Assembly: GCA_033816765.1 (NCBI GenBank)
Contig: CM066297.1
Location: 434,001-498,000, forward strand
DNA from: Nothopassalora personata
Taxonomy: Eukaryota; Ascomycota; Dothideomycetes; Mycosphaerellales; Mycosphaerellaceae
Direction: 5' to 3'
DNA: 64,000 bases
Under the pieces are notes generated by a model that was not told where the DNA came from, made no database searches, and saw only the letters and a list, made by a program, of their open reading frames with translations. This document shows positions 34,412-44,692 of the stretch, in pieces; the first letter of the stretch is position 1, and each line of letters begins with the position of its first letter. The position numbers and the translations under genes are program-made.

Positions 34412-35629
34412 CTAGAATCTCTCTCTTGGACCTTGGCCGTGGTTTTCGAGCATATCGGAGAAGACTGCGCTAGGTGCTCGCATTCCTGGAAGGTTCTCAT
34501 GGCTTGATTGGTATCCTCCGCCTACAGCTAGCGATGATGTGCTTGGTTGCTGATATATACGGCTGTGTCGCTCATGCTGACTGGACGCGCGGAGTCCTTC
34601 TCTTGATGATGATCGCAGGCCTGCCTCGAATCCTCGTCCGCCATAGTAGTTCGCTGTGCTGCGCGAATTGGGTAGAGTCGAGTTTGGCGTTCCCGGTGGA
34701 GAGGCACTGATCTGACTGTGCCTAGCATATGGAGCAAGCGAGTCTCCAATCACCGTAGACGACCTTCCACCTGCAAGCTCGCTGTTTGGAGACGCATAGT
34801 AACCTGCAGGGAGGTAGGTGGAGCCGCGGTTGTCATGGCCTGCAGAACTTGCACGATTCGACGCCTGCGCTGTAGGCGAGAAGAAGAGTCCAGCCGGAGG
34901 GGCAGATGAGAAGCGCTTGTCGTCTCCTGGTAGCTTCGAGTTCCTAATGTTCTTACCAGTGCTCGTCAAAGCGTCCAGAGACATGCTGCTGCCCAAGTCG
35001 TGCTCTTTGTAGTATGCATCCTTGTTGCCGGCGCCCGCTCCTCCACGGCCCCATTGCGAGCCTTTGTCGGAGCCGCGGATCGAAGCCAGTGCAGCTCGCT
35101 TCACAGAGCGGTTTATGCTCCACGCTACCAGACCACGCCAAAGTAGCACACATGCTCCCATGAAAGCCAGAACTGCGCCTACAGCGATGAAGACTGTGCC
35201 CTCTGGCAGGGCCGACTTTTGCATGAATGGCGCATTTGCAGTGTAGGGGACGACGATGGTTGGGATACCAGCACCTGCGATCGTGGGCAGCCCAGTCAGC
35301 GAGAAGACGCTTCCGCCGGTCGTGCTCGTGACGTCTGTCGGGAACGAGGCCGTGATGGAGGTAGCTGCAGTTGCGGTGGCATCGCTGGTTGTTTCGCCAG
35401 TACTCTCCGCTGTGGTCTCTGCCGTTGATGTCGCCGCCGTGCCACCACTTGTCTGTCCAGTCGTCGCACCGGTCGCTGAGGTCGCCTCAGTGGCGGTTGT
35501 GGCTTCAGTCGCTGTCGCATCGGTAGCCGTAGCTAGGTCGGGCAGATCAGCTTGCGCATGCACCGCAGGCAGCGCCGCCAGCAGCGCAACGACCGCGCAG
35601 GCGCGCAGTATGTGTGTATGGCGGGCCAT
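34412..35629 (-). CDS. Csi2-like cell-wall membrane protein
   Basis: Single exon of 405 residues from the ATG at 35629, which opens a signal peptide (MARHTHILRACAVVALLAALPAVHAQA); the frame is open further upstream but without such a start. Residues ~30-110 are a Thr/Ala/Ser-rich, probably O-mannosylated stretch. A conserved block (LPTIAGAGIPTIVVPYTANA) precedes one transmembrane helix (about 144-164, TVFIAVGAVLAFMGACVLLW) and a juxtamembrane basic segment WSINRSVKRAA; the cytosolic tail is Ser/Gly-rich. This is the layout I associate with fungal Csi2 proteins, linked in yeast to chitin synthesis and cell-wall integrity. Family assignment is from memory of the conserved block. Confidence 0.65.
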   Translation of the reverse strand: MARHTHILRACAVVALLAALPAVHAQADLPDLATATDATATEATTATEATSATGATTGQTSGGTAATSTAETTAESTGETTSDATATAATSITASFPTDVTSTTGGSVFSLTGLPTIAGAGIPTIVVPYTANAPFMQKSALPEGTVFIAVGAVLAFMGACVLLWRGLVAWSINRSVKRAALASIRGSDKGSQWGRGGAGAGNKDAYYKEHDLGSSMSLDALTSTGKNIRNSKLPGDDKRFSSAPPAGLFFSPTAQASNRASSAGHDNRGSTYLPAGYYASPNSELAGGRSSTVIGDSLAPYARHSQISASPPGTPNSTLPNSRSTANYYGGRGFEAGLRSSSREGLRASSQHERHSRIYQQPSTSSLAVGGGYQSSHENLPGMRAPSAVFSDMLENHGQGPRERF

Positions 35630-36726
35630 GTATGTATGCTGCAGCGAGGAGACGATGGTATGCCGCGGTCGGGCCACGGCTTGTGTAATGTAATAGTCGA
35701 GCTTTGAATACACACGGCTGCCGTGGAAACAATGTGGCAAGGATGTCGCTGTCGCTCTTTCTCTTGCTCGCCTCTTTCTCAGCCTGCTTCCTGCCCCTTT
35801 CTGCGACGCCTTCGCCGGTCGAGCCGATGGTCTGTTTCGAATGGCAAGGTATTACTGTTTGCTGCTGCAACGAACGACTGGGAACGAATGTGTGACGGTG
35901 ACGCAAGATCTGGATCTTTGTCGGGTGTCTGCTTGTTGTATCTCACCTCACACAAGGGCAAGGATGTTGAGCGATGGCCCAAAATAGACAGACTGAGAGC
36001 CGTTGGCAGGGTCCAAACCCTTACAACTCCCATGCAGCTGTCATCACGACTCTAATGTCATGTTCACGAAAAAGACTTGTTAGAAGACGAGGTCACCAAC
36101 ATTGAGTGCGCAGCGACACAGTAAGTGCATCCGTGGAGCTTTGTCTGTTCGGAGCGATACCTCGACTGCTTCAATCGTGTGCCTCTTGGCTGGTTGTGGT
36201 GACAAGAACCTGACGGCAAAGTGCCTTGAATGTGACAGCTACCCGTGCAAAGCTCCGTCCAGGCCACTGAAGAACGCTCCTCCGGATGGCTACTGGTGTT
36301 CGAACTGCAGAGGGGCTCCTGGAGTTGAACAGCATGCGAAGCTTCAAGCTCATGTCCCACTTGAGAACTCTTGGTAGGTAACACAAGAGCCGTGGCGTGT
36401 TGTTCGTCACACAGACAACCTCGCAGGAAGTAAAATTGACCGGAAGTGTGCCACGGCAATTGCCACTCCCTAAAGTCGACATATACTTCGTGCTTGTCAT
36501 CTGGAACTCATGCCCCTGCGCTTCTTACTCGAATCTGGGACGTGGTGAGAAAGAAGACAAAAACGATACGGAAGAAACAGCAAACAACACACGCAAGTGC
36601 TCAAGATTTCGATGAAGTAACGCGCTTTGTGCCTTGGTCTATTTGCTGCTTCCACGCGTCACTGCGGCAACAGACCAACAGCTATTCCATCGAGTACCAC
36701 GAAGCACTCAGAAAGCCCTCAAAACC
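35630..36726. other. Intergenic stretch, no gene called
   Basis: Several short ORFs overlap on both strands. One plus frame (about 36102-36377) has a Cys-rich stretch but begins at a non-ATG codon and has no family match. None is called. Confidence 0.5.
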
Positions 36727-37764
36727 TCATTTCCCTCCCGTACCCTCATCTTCCCCCAGCCTCAATCTCTGCGCCATACTCAACAACGCATACATACTCT
36801 CCGTCCTCGGACACTCCACCCCAACATCCCTCGCCCTCCTCACCGGCTCGCCCAAAATCGCCTCGACCTCTACCCTCTTTCCCTCTTCCCAATCCACCCA
36901 CATACTCGGCTTACTCCCACTCCGATCGTCCCTCACCCCCTCAAACACATCCTCCACCTTCGGCAGACTTCCCGGCAAGGGCTGTCCCAATACAACCGTA
37001 GCAGCATGCAACACCTCCCGCATCACGGCTGACATGTGCTCAAAGACGTGAGGATCAATAGCCATGGCGTTGTTTGTAGGGCTAGTGGTATTGGAGCCTC
37101 GAGCGAGAACGCCGGTGGGGTTCATAGCAGCGTTGATGGCAGTTTTGTGCCAGCGGGCGAATTGCATGCCGGTGTGGTCGAGGTGGTCTATATCTGGAAT
37201 CCCGGCTTCGTGAAGGAGGTCAACGAATTCTGCTGTGCGGTGGCTTGCGAGGGAGGAGCCATTGGGTGGAGCGTAGGGGCCTATGGTCGTGCGGGTCCAG
37301 TGTTTGTGCTCGACGTGGCCGGGGGAGGATTGGATTGCTGAGGTTCTTGTTGTGGCGCTTATGATGGGGTTGTTGGGGAAGCGGGCATGGTAGGGTTCTT
37401 CAATGCCTAGGCCATTTTGTGGGATGACGATGGTGGTGGATGGATCGACTAGGCCATCGAGGAGAGCTGCTGGGTCGCCTAGTTCTGGGAGAACTTTAGT
37501 TGTGATTAGGAGGTGACTCCAGATGATGCCGTATTTTTGCTTTTCTTGTCGTGCTTCATCGTTGTTGGCGAAGGTATAAGTCGGTTTGAGAAGGACTTCT
37601 TTAAATGTTGGGCTTGTGACTCGAATGCCCTTGTCTTTGACGATCTTGTAATTGGAGCGGCATATTGCAGAGACCTTGACACCGGGAACAGTTGATAGAC
37701 GTGACGCAAAGAAAGCACCGATGGCGCCAAAGCCAACGACCAGAACGTGAGGTGAAGAAGACAT
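36727..37764 (-). CDS. Ketopantoate reductase-like (ApbA/PanE) oxidoreductase
   Basis: Single exon of 345 residues from an ATG at 37764. The N-terminus has the dinucleotide-binding loop GFGAIG (residues 11-16). The family's catalytic helix is present as RWHKTAINAAMNP, with the Lys conserved, and QNG in the middle domain fits the substrate/cofactor Asn. PanE reduces 2-dehydropantoate to pantoate with NADPH for CoA synthesis, but fungi carry several divergent paralogues, some in secondary metabolism, so the exact substrate is uncertain. The thioesterase-like gene lies directly upstream on the same strand, its stop codon 143 bp from this start, close enough that the promoter must be compact. Confidence 0.85.
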   Translation of the reverse strand: MSSSPHVLVVGFGAIGAFFASRLSTVPGVKVSAICRSNYKIVKDKGIRVTSPTFKEVLLKPTYTFANNDEARQEKQKYGIIWSHLLITTKVLPELGDPAALLDGLVDPSTTIVIPQNGLGIEEPYHARFPNNPIISATTRTSAIQSSPGHVEHKHWTRTTIGPYAPPNGSSLASHRTAEFVDLLHEAGIPDIDHLDHTGMQFARWHKTAINAAMNPTGVLARGSNTTSPTNNAMAIDPHVFEHMSAVMREVLHAATVVLGQPLPGSLPKVEDVFEGVRDDRSGSKPSMWVDWEEGKRVEVEAILGEPVRRARDVGVECPRTESMYALLSMAQRLRLGEDEGTGGK

Positions 37765-37906
37765 GGAGGAAGTTGCTTTTGGAGAGTTGAAGTGAGCTTA
37801 CCACTTTACAAAGAGCTCTTAACCACATTCGGCCAAGCTTCGAAAATTCACCCATATCGATCTTCGAATGCGATATAGCATCGACATGAACATGCATATT
37901 CTCTAT

Positions 37907-39163
37907 CTACAACCTCCCCTTCCTCGCAGCCAAATTCCTCTCCGCCCCCACCGCGAAACAAACATGATGACTCAACGCCACAAGATCCCCAGTTTCATCA
38001 TAAATCATCACCTCCAAATCATACCTTCCATTCCTAATACTCTTCGTCTGCAGCCTCGAAAACAAAAACTTCACCCCGGCCCCCAAATCCTTCTTCACCT
38101 CAAGATTCAGCAGCAGAGTAGGGTACCAAAACGGCGCCTTCCCCTTCGATGACCTCTGCAACTCCTCCCGCGGAAAATACTCATCCAATTTCGGATCGTA
38201 CTGATCGAAACCCCCCAGATAGAAACTCTCTAGAATTTGTGGAAACATATCGACAATGAAACCGAGAGACTCGTTCGTCCATTTCTCCCCCGGATCGCGG
38301 AGACACATCCACTCGTCGTAGACGTTCTGAGCTGGTTGGCCGTTCCGCGGAAACCACGCACGGATCTGCTTGGTCGCTTGCCTAAAGCTCTCGTTTGGCC
38401 ATGCGCGCTTTTCGGTCCAGAGTGGGTCGTTGCCGGCTTCGAGGGAGGCGAGGGTGCCGCTTAGCGGTACTCGCTGGGGATGGGCTTGGAAGTTTGTGGT
38501 GAAGGAAAGGCCAGTCTCTTTGTGGAGGTTGGATTGTGTGACATAGCTGAGGAGTTATCAGGGAGATGGTCTTGGGCGGAGGAGAATTCTTCGTAGCCGG
38601 AGGCGGAGAAAGATTTGGTGGAAGGGAGGCGGTCTAAAGAGGGACGAGAGGATTGTGAAGAGGAACAAGACTCACCCCACCACTTCTTCGCGCGCTCCCT
38701 GAGAGAGTGTGACGTGGACGATACTGGTTTGACGTCCGAGCTTGACATCTTTGACGTCGAAGGTGACTGGGCCAGTCTGAGTCCTGCGAAGGAAGTCGAG
38801 GTGGAGGGCGATAGTATGTGGTTGGTCTTGCTTCGATAGTGTGGTAGCGAAGTGCTTCTTGACAACTCTCTGCGAAAGCCAAAAGAGTCAGTATATATAT
38901 GTGAAGACGATCAGTACGAGTGGGGTGCATCTACCAGTAATGTCGCGGTTACGTAGCCACCATGGGGAACTGTTCAAGGTCTGTATTAGCAAGCCGGTCT
39001 CGCAACCATCCCAGTAACATCGGCGACTTAGGTACATCTCCCAGATACGTCAATCATGCGTACTGCACATACCTGAGCCGATGCACCAACTCTGTTGGAA
39101 GTTTCCTTTGTATGTATGGCTGCTGGTCTGATAGACTGCTGTCGCAGCTTCGAACGCCCCCAT
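37907..39163 (-). CDS. Acyl-CoA thioesterase-like (hot-dog superfamily) protein, four exons
   Basis: Minus-strand exons 39163-39073, 38969-38935, 38869-38676 and 38546-37907 join in phase to 319 residues; introns are 103, 65 and 129 bp. Splicing produces the family core SWCIGSVPHGGYVTATLLRVV, then HTIALHLDFLRRTQTGPVTFDV with the typical strand-turn-strand of the thioesterase-like superfamily, and a second hot-dog half (LNLEVKKDLGAGVKFLFSRLQTKSIRNGRYDLEV). The second exon is only 35 bp. Relatives hydrolyse acyl-CoA or act in secondary metabolism; the substrate is unknown. No targeting signal is evident. It lies head-to-tail with the PanE-like gene. Confidence 0.88.
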
Positions 39164-40176
39164 CGCTGCGGTCTCTCGTGGTAGTATCCAGGCCGTCCGG
39201 GTCAGCAAGGCCAATGCTCAGACGTATATTATTGTCAAGTCACCGTGTATCTCGTTGCATGCTGACGAAATGGTGACTGGTTACTGTTTTGTCATGTCAC
39301 CTCTTATGGCGATGCTCGAGGGGTGATGTCTGTTCAAGGGTCAGTCTTGAGCCTCGGCAGCAGTCGGCTCGAAAAAGTCGTGCTCCCTCCGAGCATCCAT
39401 GATTACCACCTATCTTCGAGGTACTCCCACGCGTTCAGCAGGCAGGATCTGACTTCTAGCCATCTGCTTCGTGATCGCTTCCAATAACCAACTACATTAT
39501 CCAGATATCCCCATCACAACCCCTGATGTGGACGATCTCATCCGGGATCTCCACATGGAGTAACACTGTAGCGCAGCGTATCAACAGCGAAGTTATGCCG
39601 ACAAACCTCAACGTCATATCGTGACTAAGTATCAACGACGAGGAACCAAGACTTCGGTAATAACGAGAGCAAAATCAATCTCAAGTGGCTCACGAACCGC
39701 GGGCACCAATGGAAGTGCAGAATCCGACTCAGTTTCCTGATCGTAAACACTTCAGGTGTTATCTTCCCCACGGCCATCAACGGAGTCATATCACTGGATG
39801 CAGACACAGAAGCGCCAGGTGTGCATACAACAAAATTGGAGATCAGACTTCCATGCGCACTGAAGCGACCTTGGCGTGTTGAAACAAGTCTTGATAAATG
39901 AATGATATAGGTTCGCGTGCCTACCAGCCAGCTCTGTCCGCCTTCTAATGCAAAATAATGCTTCTCACCATTCCACATATGGGAAGTTATATGCCACTTT
40001 ACAGCTGAATGTAACGGCAGACAGACAGACATCAGCCATCGTTCCACATGCCAGAGAATATTGCCGCCCCGAAGTGCAGCGCCCGAACGCCTCGCTAAAT
40101 CAGAGAAATCCCTTTCCTTGCAGCCAAGAGGTCTGATATCATCCCAACTTGGTGGACCGTGTCGTGAGATGGTATT
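39164..40176. other. Intergenic stretch, no gene called
   Basis: A 140-residue minus ORF (39625-40047) lacks family features and is not called. Nothing else is seen. Confidence 0.5.
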
Positions 40177-42252
40177 TCACCTCATATACCTCGCACTCAG
40201 TCCAGCGAATGCATCTGGACTGTGCCGGCCATTGTTTGCAAAACCTTGAAAATCGACGCTTTCTTTGCTGGCGTGGCCAAACTGCTGCTGAGAGGGTTGC
40301 TGTCCGAATGGATTCATCTTTCCAGCGTCCAACGAGAGTGGCATTGTAGCGCTACGCCGAGGTGCCTTATACTGCTGCTGCTGCTGGGTCTGCTGCATTG
40401 TACCGTCTTCTGGCAAATTTTGCAATGCGCGTTGTGGTGCAAGCTGAGGATAGTTGTACAGTGCCAAGAATGATGATTTATCGTGTCGAGAGGCGATCTG
40501 CTGCTGTTGAGGCGCGTACTGCTGGCCAAATTGATTGTACTGCCCTTGCTGCTGCGGTTGAGGTTGTGCTTGCTCTAAGTGTGGCTGCTGAGCTTGCACT
40601 TGTTGGAATTGCTGCTGCGGCATCGTGCTTTGCTGAGGCTGTTGCAAGCTTTGTTGTTGCCATGGGTTTTGCAACGCGCGAGAAGTGAAATGCTGCTGCT
40701 GCTGTGCTTGATACTGCGGCTGCTGCTGCGTTTGTGGTTGCTGTACCGGTCGTTGTGACGGCGAGAAGAAGTCCGACTGCTGACCATATATCGTTTGTGG
40801 TGAAGTTGGAAAAGGCGGCTGAGACACACCTTGTCGCTGGCCCGGCAAAGATGTTCCGAAGAGATTGCTTTGCTGCTGTACATGTTGAGCCTGCTGCGGC
40901 GCCTGCTGAGCCCAAGGGTTGGTCGGTGATAGCGACTGCGCTTGAGGCTGTTGCTGCTGCATGAAAGGGTTTCCAGAAGTCTGTATTTGCGGTTGAGCTT
41001 GTGCCTGTTGCTGTCCCCAAGGGTTTTGCATCTGCTGTTGCGGCGCTTGTTGATACGTGGGTTGCTCGGGAGCTTGCCATTGGTTGCTCGGTTGCTGGAT
41101 CGCGCTATTCTGATAGTACGCCTGCTGGTTCCTCAAGCTCTGCGGACCAGGCGAGCTGGTGGCTGACATTGAAAGACCTTGGAAGCTGCTCTCGAGCGAT
41201 TGTAGCTGCTGTTGTGGTTGCGATGGCTGCAAGAACGGGTTCCAGGAGTTGTCAGCAGGCTGAGGAGGCACAGATGCCGTACGTGCAGGTACCGGAGGAG
41301 CCTTCTCTTCAACCGCCCAAGGATCGCTGTGCTTCTTCTCGATCGATATGCCGTTCGCTCCCGAGCTCTTCATCGACACGGGCGTGAGTGCCCTTGGTGC
41401 AGGTGTCACTGATCTCGGCAGTGGCTTTGTATTCTCTCCCAACCTCGCCAGCTCTTCTACAGCCTTGTCCACGTTTCCGTTCATGCTCTTCAGTATCTCG
41501 GTGTTTCGCGAATTGTCGCTGAAGCCCATGTCCCGCAGATGTGCCAGCTTCGCGTTGAAGTTGTTGTCTACCGTCGTGATTCTCATGCCAAACAGCCTGC
41601 TGGGCTTATTCTCTTTCTTTGGACTCGGCAGTGGCAGGTCTTGGTCCGCAGATCTGTCGCTTCCACTGTAGGCTGGTGACAAAGGAGGAGTGAATCGGTC
41701 TGATTTCTGTCGGGGAAACGTCGAGCTCGAGGATCGCAGGGTGAAGCCAAACTTCTTCGAAGGCTTTGGTGGGAGATCGGGCGGCTCTTCGTTCCATGAC
41801 CCGAGATCTGTGCCCGTACTGCCCGTGTTCTGCCTCGCAGCCGGAGCAGCACTTCGATCCTGGCCGGACAACGCCCGCGTGTCGTACTTTTGCCTGATGT
41901 ACTTCTCAATGGCCGCGTCCACCTCGTCGGCGTCTATCGGGATATCCGGCCTGACGTTCTTCGGGTTGTATAGCTTGTTGCTGGCGAGATTGCCCACCTT
42001 CTTCATGTTCTCAACCTGCTCCACGCTCCAGCTGTCCATGGACAAGCTCTTCACTTTCGACACGTGAGTGCCCAGCTTCCGGTGCAACGCCGCGCATCGC
42101 ATACAGAGGAATATGCCCAGATTCCACGACGCCCATCCGGGGTTCTTTGCAGCGCAGTCCGCGCATCGGTCGTTGCCGGGGACAGTGCGAAGGAGGTCCT
42201 GCAGCATGCGCTCATTGCGGGCCTGCTGGCGCTTGGAGACGACCGCGGCCAT
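40177..42252 (-). CDS. ArfGAP with UBA domain and Gln-rich tail (Gts1-like)
   Basis: Single exon, 691 residues, ATG at 42252. The ArfGAP zinc finger is Cys30-x2-Cys33-x16-Cys50-x2-Cys53 with the catalytic arginine in ALHRKLGTH just after it. A UBA-like domain follows at about 232-275 (LRDMGFSDNSRNTEILKS, FNGNVDKAVEEL pattern). From about 330 onward the protein is Gln/Pro-rich with many NPF/NPW-like motifs (SGNPFMQ, QNPWGQ, MNPFGQ) of the kind that bind EH-domain endocytic proteins. This is the domain order of fungal Gts1/AGE-type ArfGAPs, which stimulate GTP hydrolysis by Arf in vesicle traffic and endocytosis. The CAG/CTG-rich tail coding sequence is prone to length change. Confidence 0.9.
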   Translation of the reverse strand: MAAVVSKRQQARNERMLQDLLRTVPGNDRCADCAAKNPGWASWNLGIFLCMRCAALHRKLGTHVSKVKSLSMDSWSVEQVENMKKVGNLASNKLYNPKNVRPDIPIDADEVDAAIEKYIRQKYDTRALSGQDRSAAPAARQNTGSTGTDLGSWNEEPPDLPPKPSKKFGFTLRSSSSTFPRQKSDRFTPPLSPAYSGSDRSADQDLPLPSPKKENKPSRLFGMRITTVDNNFNAKLAHLRDMGFSDNSRNTEILKSMNGNVDKAVEELARLGENTKPLPRSVTPAPRALTPVSMKSSGANGISIEKKHSDPWAVEEKAPPVPARTASVPPQPADNSWNPFLQPSQPQQQLQSLESSFQGLSMSATSSPGPQSLRNQQAYYQNSAIQQPSNQWQAPEQPTYQQAPQQQMQNPWGQQQAQAQPQIQTSGNPFMQQQQPQAQSLSPTNPWAQQAPQQAQHVQQQSNLFGTSLPGQRQGVSQPPFPTSPQTIYGQQSDFFSPSQRPVQQPQTQQQPQYQAQQQQHFTSRALQNPWQQQSLQQPQQSTMPQQQFQQVQAQQPHLEQAQPQPQQQGQYNQFGQQYAPQQQQIASRHDKSSFLALYNYPQLAPQRALQNLPEDGTMQQTQQQQQYKAPRRSATMPLSLDAGKMNPFGQQPSQQQFGHASKESVDFQGFANNGRHSPDAFAGLSARYMR

Positions 42253-42595
42253 GGTCGTCGCTAGTGATGGCGGTGGTAGTGATATAATGTGTTCGCTTGG
42301 CGGAAACGGCGGGTGCGACTTGGGCGTGGAAACAGAAGTGGTCGAGGAGGCACGACCGGGCCAGCCTCCTTTTCGCTATTGTATGTGCGGCAAGTAATGC
42401 GACGCTCCCATGTCCAAGACGACTAACAAACAAGACAACAAGCCGGAGGAACAAATAGTTACAGAATGTCAGGCTGGAAAGACACACAGCAGAGACGAAT
42501 GTGTCGTGTGGCGCATGTCAGATTACCGCCGTTGCCAGTGCGAGGCGGAGGACTGCTTCATGTCAACCTTTTTTCCCAAGCTTCCTTCGCCACCT

Positions 42596-42630
<35 letters not shown>

Positions 42631-43134
42631 CCACATCTTCATCTCCAACCCATACCTTATTCTCTGTTTCAGCACGGACTCTGCTAATCATATTCTACCG
42701 CTTCTCGTGTCGCCCGGAGGACATATCTCAGAGCGACGACAGAGACTCAACCATCTTCAGATACCCTCTTCATGGTCGGACTGCTTACCGGATCAGGGCA
42801 CCGGTACGCGCTGCCCAATGCCGAACCTCATCAAACACGGCTCGACCCGCAGATGATACGGAGATGCTACATTGCGGACATTAAAATGAAGAAAAGTACA
42901 ATGTTCATTCATGACGGACCACCTTGCTTTCTGGCTGCTATGCACTGTCTGCCGCAACATGTATCTCAAATCATTCTGCATCTCAGCTCGTCTCATCTGA
43001 CCATATCTCGTATCGCGTATTTCATCAAAAGTCGTAAGAAGCTGGCCGACATGCCATCCATATCTGCTGATGCTGATGCTGTAGGAGGTATGCTGTCCGT
43101 CACCTTATTACTCCCGGGTCAATTTCACTCAATT
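42253..43134. other. Intergenic stretch with an AAC repeat
   Basis: Contains the ArfGAP 5' flank, a trinucleotide repeat at 42596-42630, and the 3' flank of the three-repeat protein gene. The plus-strand ORFs here are short and featureless. Confidence 0.55.
42596..42630 (+). repeat. (AAC)n trinucleotide microsatellite
   Basis: About eleven to twelve perfect AAC units. Confidence 0.95.
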
Positions 43135-44265
43135 TCAATCAACCTCAATGGCTGAATCGGCGCTTGCACCACCAGGACTGTTTTCCATCTTCGCGGCTGG
43201 ACTGTTGCCGGGGTTGCCCTGATACTTGAGCCGGACAATTTTGTTCTGCACACCAGCGTGACGCTGTCCAGCACGAGGGGTCTGTTCCGGCATCGAATTG
43301 GCCTTGAGCATGTGCGGGCGCTCGAGCTGTTGCTCTGCAGCATTGAAGCGTGTGGTGGCTGTCATGATGTCCTGTCTGGCCTGCTTCATCTCATTCTGCA
43401 GCAACATCTCGATTGCGAAGTCGGCTGAGGGAACTGGATACGTCGGTGGACCGTGTTGTCCGAAGATATTGACCTGCGGCTGCCACATGGTAGGCCAACC
43501 GCCATCAAGCTGAGCTGGACCATGACCACGGAAGGACAGACTGTACTCCCTATTGAAATCATGGCCAACAGCTGGAGTTGCTGAGCCAAGACGATCACCG
43601 AAGACACTGTCCTCACGCTCGCGAAGATGTGGGAACAGCTTTTGCATCTTCTCATTGCTGAAGCCGAGCTTGATGGCCGCCTGGATCTCTTTCTTTGATT
43701 GCTCAGGCTCGACAACCTCGCTCGGGTACATCTCCGGGAACAACTCCGCCAGCTTCCGCTTGCTGAAGCCCAGCTTCTTCGCCGCGTCGAGGTCACCAGC
43801 ATAAGCCTGAATCTTCAGCTTGTCGCTGCGACGCCGCTGAGCCTCTTTAGCCTGACGGTTGCGCTGCGCAATGCGGGCGAGAAGAGCAGGGTCGTCGATC
43901 TCCTGGCCTTCGTAGACTTCGATACCGCGTGCGGCTTTCTTGCGGTTATAAAGCTCTGTCAGGCGGTCAACGCCCCACCCGAGCTTCATTGCCGCCTCGA
44001 TGTCACCACTCTCTGCTTGAGCGCGCAACTCCTTGATTGGCTTGGACGAGAGCTCGCCGAGCGAACGACCTTTGCCACCCTTGACCTTCTTGGTCGGGCG
44101 CTGTGGTGTCTCTGGGCGGTAGTAGAGTAGGTTGTTCGGCTTGTTGTCCTTGGTCGGTGTGGTCAGAACTTCTGGCTTGATAGCGGGCTCTTCAGTGGCG
44201 CGAGCGTTAGTGTCGGTGGCCTCATCCACAGGCCATGGATGCGATGGACTGAGTGGCGAGTCCAT
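43135..44265 (-). CDS. Hypothetical protein with three short helical repeats
   Basis: Single exon of 376 residues, ATG at 44265. I do not recognise the family. Three related segments stand out: about 80-107 (GDIEAAMKLGWGVDRLTELY), 150-177 (GDLDAAKKLGFSKRKLAELF) and 191-213 (EIQAAIKLGFSNEKMQKLF). The shared pattern is AAxKLGf-x4-k-m/l-x-eLf. Between the first two is a strongly charged, probably coiled-coil stretch rich in Arg/Gln. The N-terminus has a basic KKVKGGKGR patch that could be a nuclear signal; the C-terminal third is Pro/Ala/Asn-rich. The repeats resemble a small DNA- or protein-binding helix-turn-helix unit, but that is speculation. Confidence 0.75.
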   Translation of the reverse strand: MDSPLSPSHPWPVDEATDTNARATEEPAIKPEVLTTPTKDNKPNNLLYYRPETPQRPTKKVKGGKGRSLGELSSKPIKELRAQAESGDIEAAMKLGWGVDRLTELYNRKKAARGIEVYEGQEIDDPALLARIAQRNRQAKEAQRRRSDKLKIQAYAGDLDAAKKLGFSKRKLAELFPEMYPSEVVEPEQSKKEIQAAIKLGFSNEKMQKLFPHLREREDSVFGDRLGSATPAVGHDFNREYSLSFRGHGPAQLDGGWPTMWQPQVNIFGQHGPPTYPVPSADFAIEMLLQNEMKQARQDIMTATTRFNAAEQQLERPHMLKANSMPEQTPRAGQRHAGVQNKIVRLKYQGNPGNSPAAKMENSPGGASADSAIEVD

Positions 44266-44692
44266 GGCGATTTAGGTGATCGATCGCGATGGAAGTAAGT
44301 CGTGATGTGAGAGTTGTGAGTTGAAGGCAGGTGGAGGCGGATGTGGAGGAAAGGTGAGGAGAGATATATGCAGGGGATCGTGTTGTGACTGCTACAATAG
44401 CACGGTCAACCTCACTTGAAACACGGAAGTCGCGCGCCGCGTGAATGAAAGCGCGACAGCCACGGAGTGAAAGAGCAAGTGAGAGCTGATCAATCATTGG
44501 TTTCTACAAGAGGTGAGTCGCGATGCGCGCGCTGTCCAACGCTCTTGCATTCACATGAACGGGACTCGAGGCGGAACCAGCCGAAATTCTGGAGCACGTA
44601 TCTGTCAGAATTCTTGCACGATTCTCTAACAACATCCTCCGCCAACACAGCTTCCAGCCGCACAATTGTGCAACAAGATCGTCTAATCCGGA
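44266..44692. other. Divergent promoter region of the three-repeat gene and the F-box gene
   Basis: About 430 bp between two divergent ATGs. It must hold both promoters; no specific site is identified. Confidence 0.5.

Noticed and set aside
36102..36377. Plus-strand Cys-rich ORF that could be a small zinc protein
   Set aside because: No ATG, no known zinc-binding spacing, and possible GT/AG sites do not give a consistent model.
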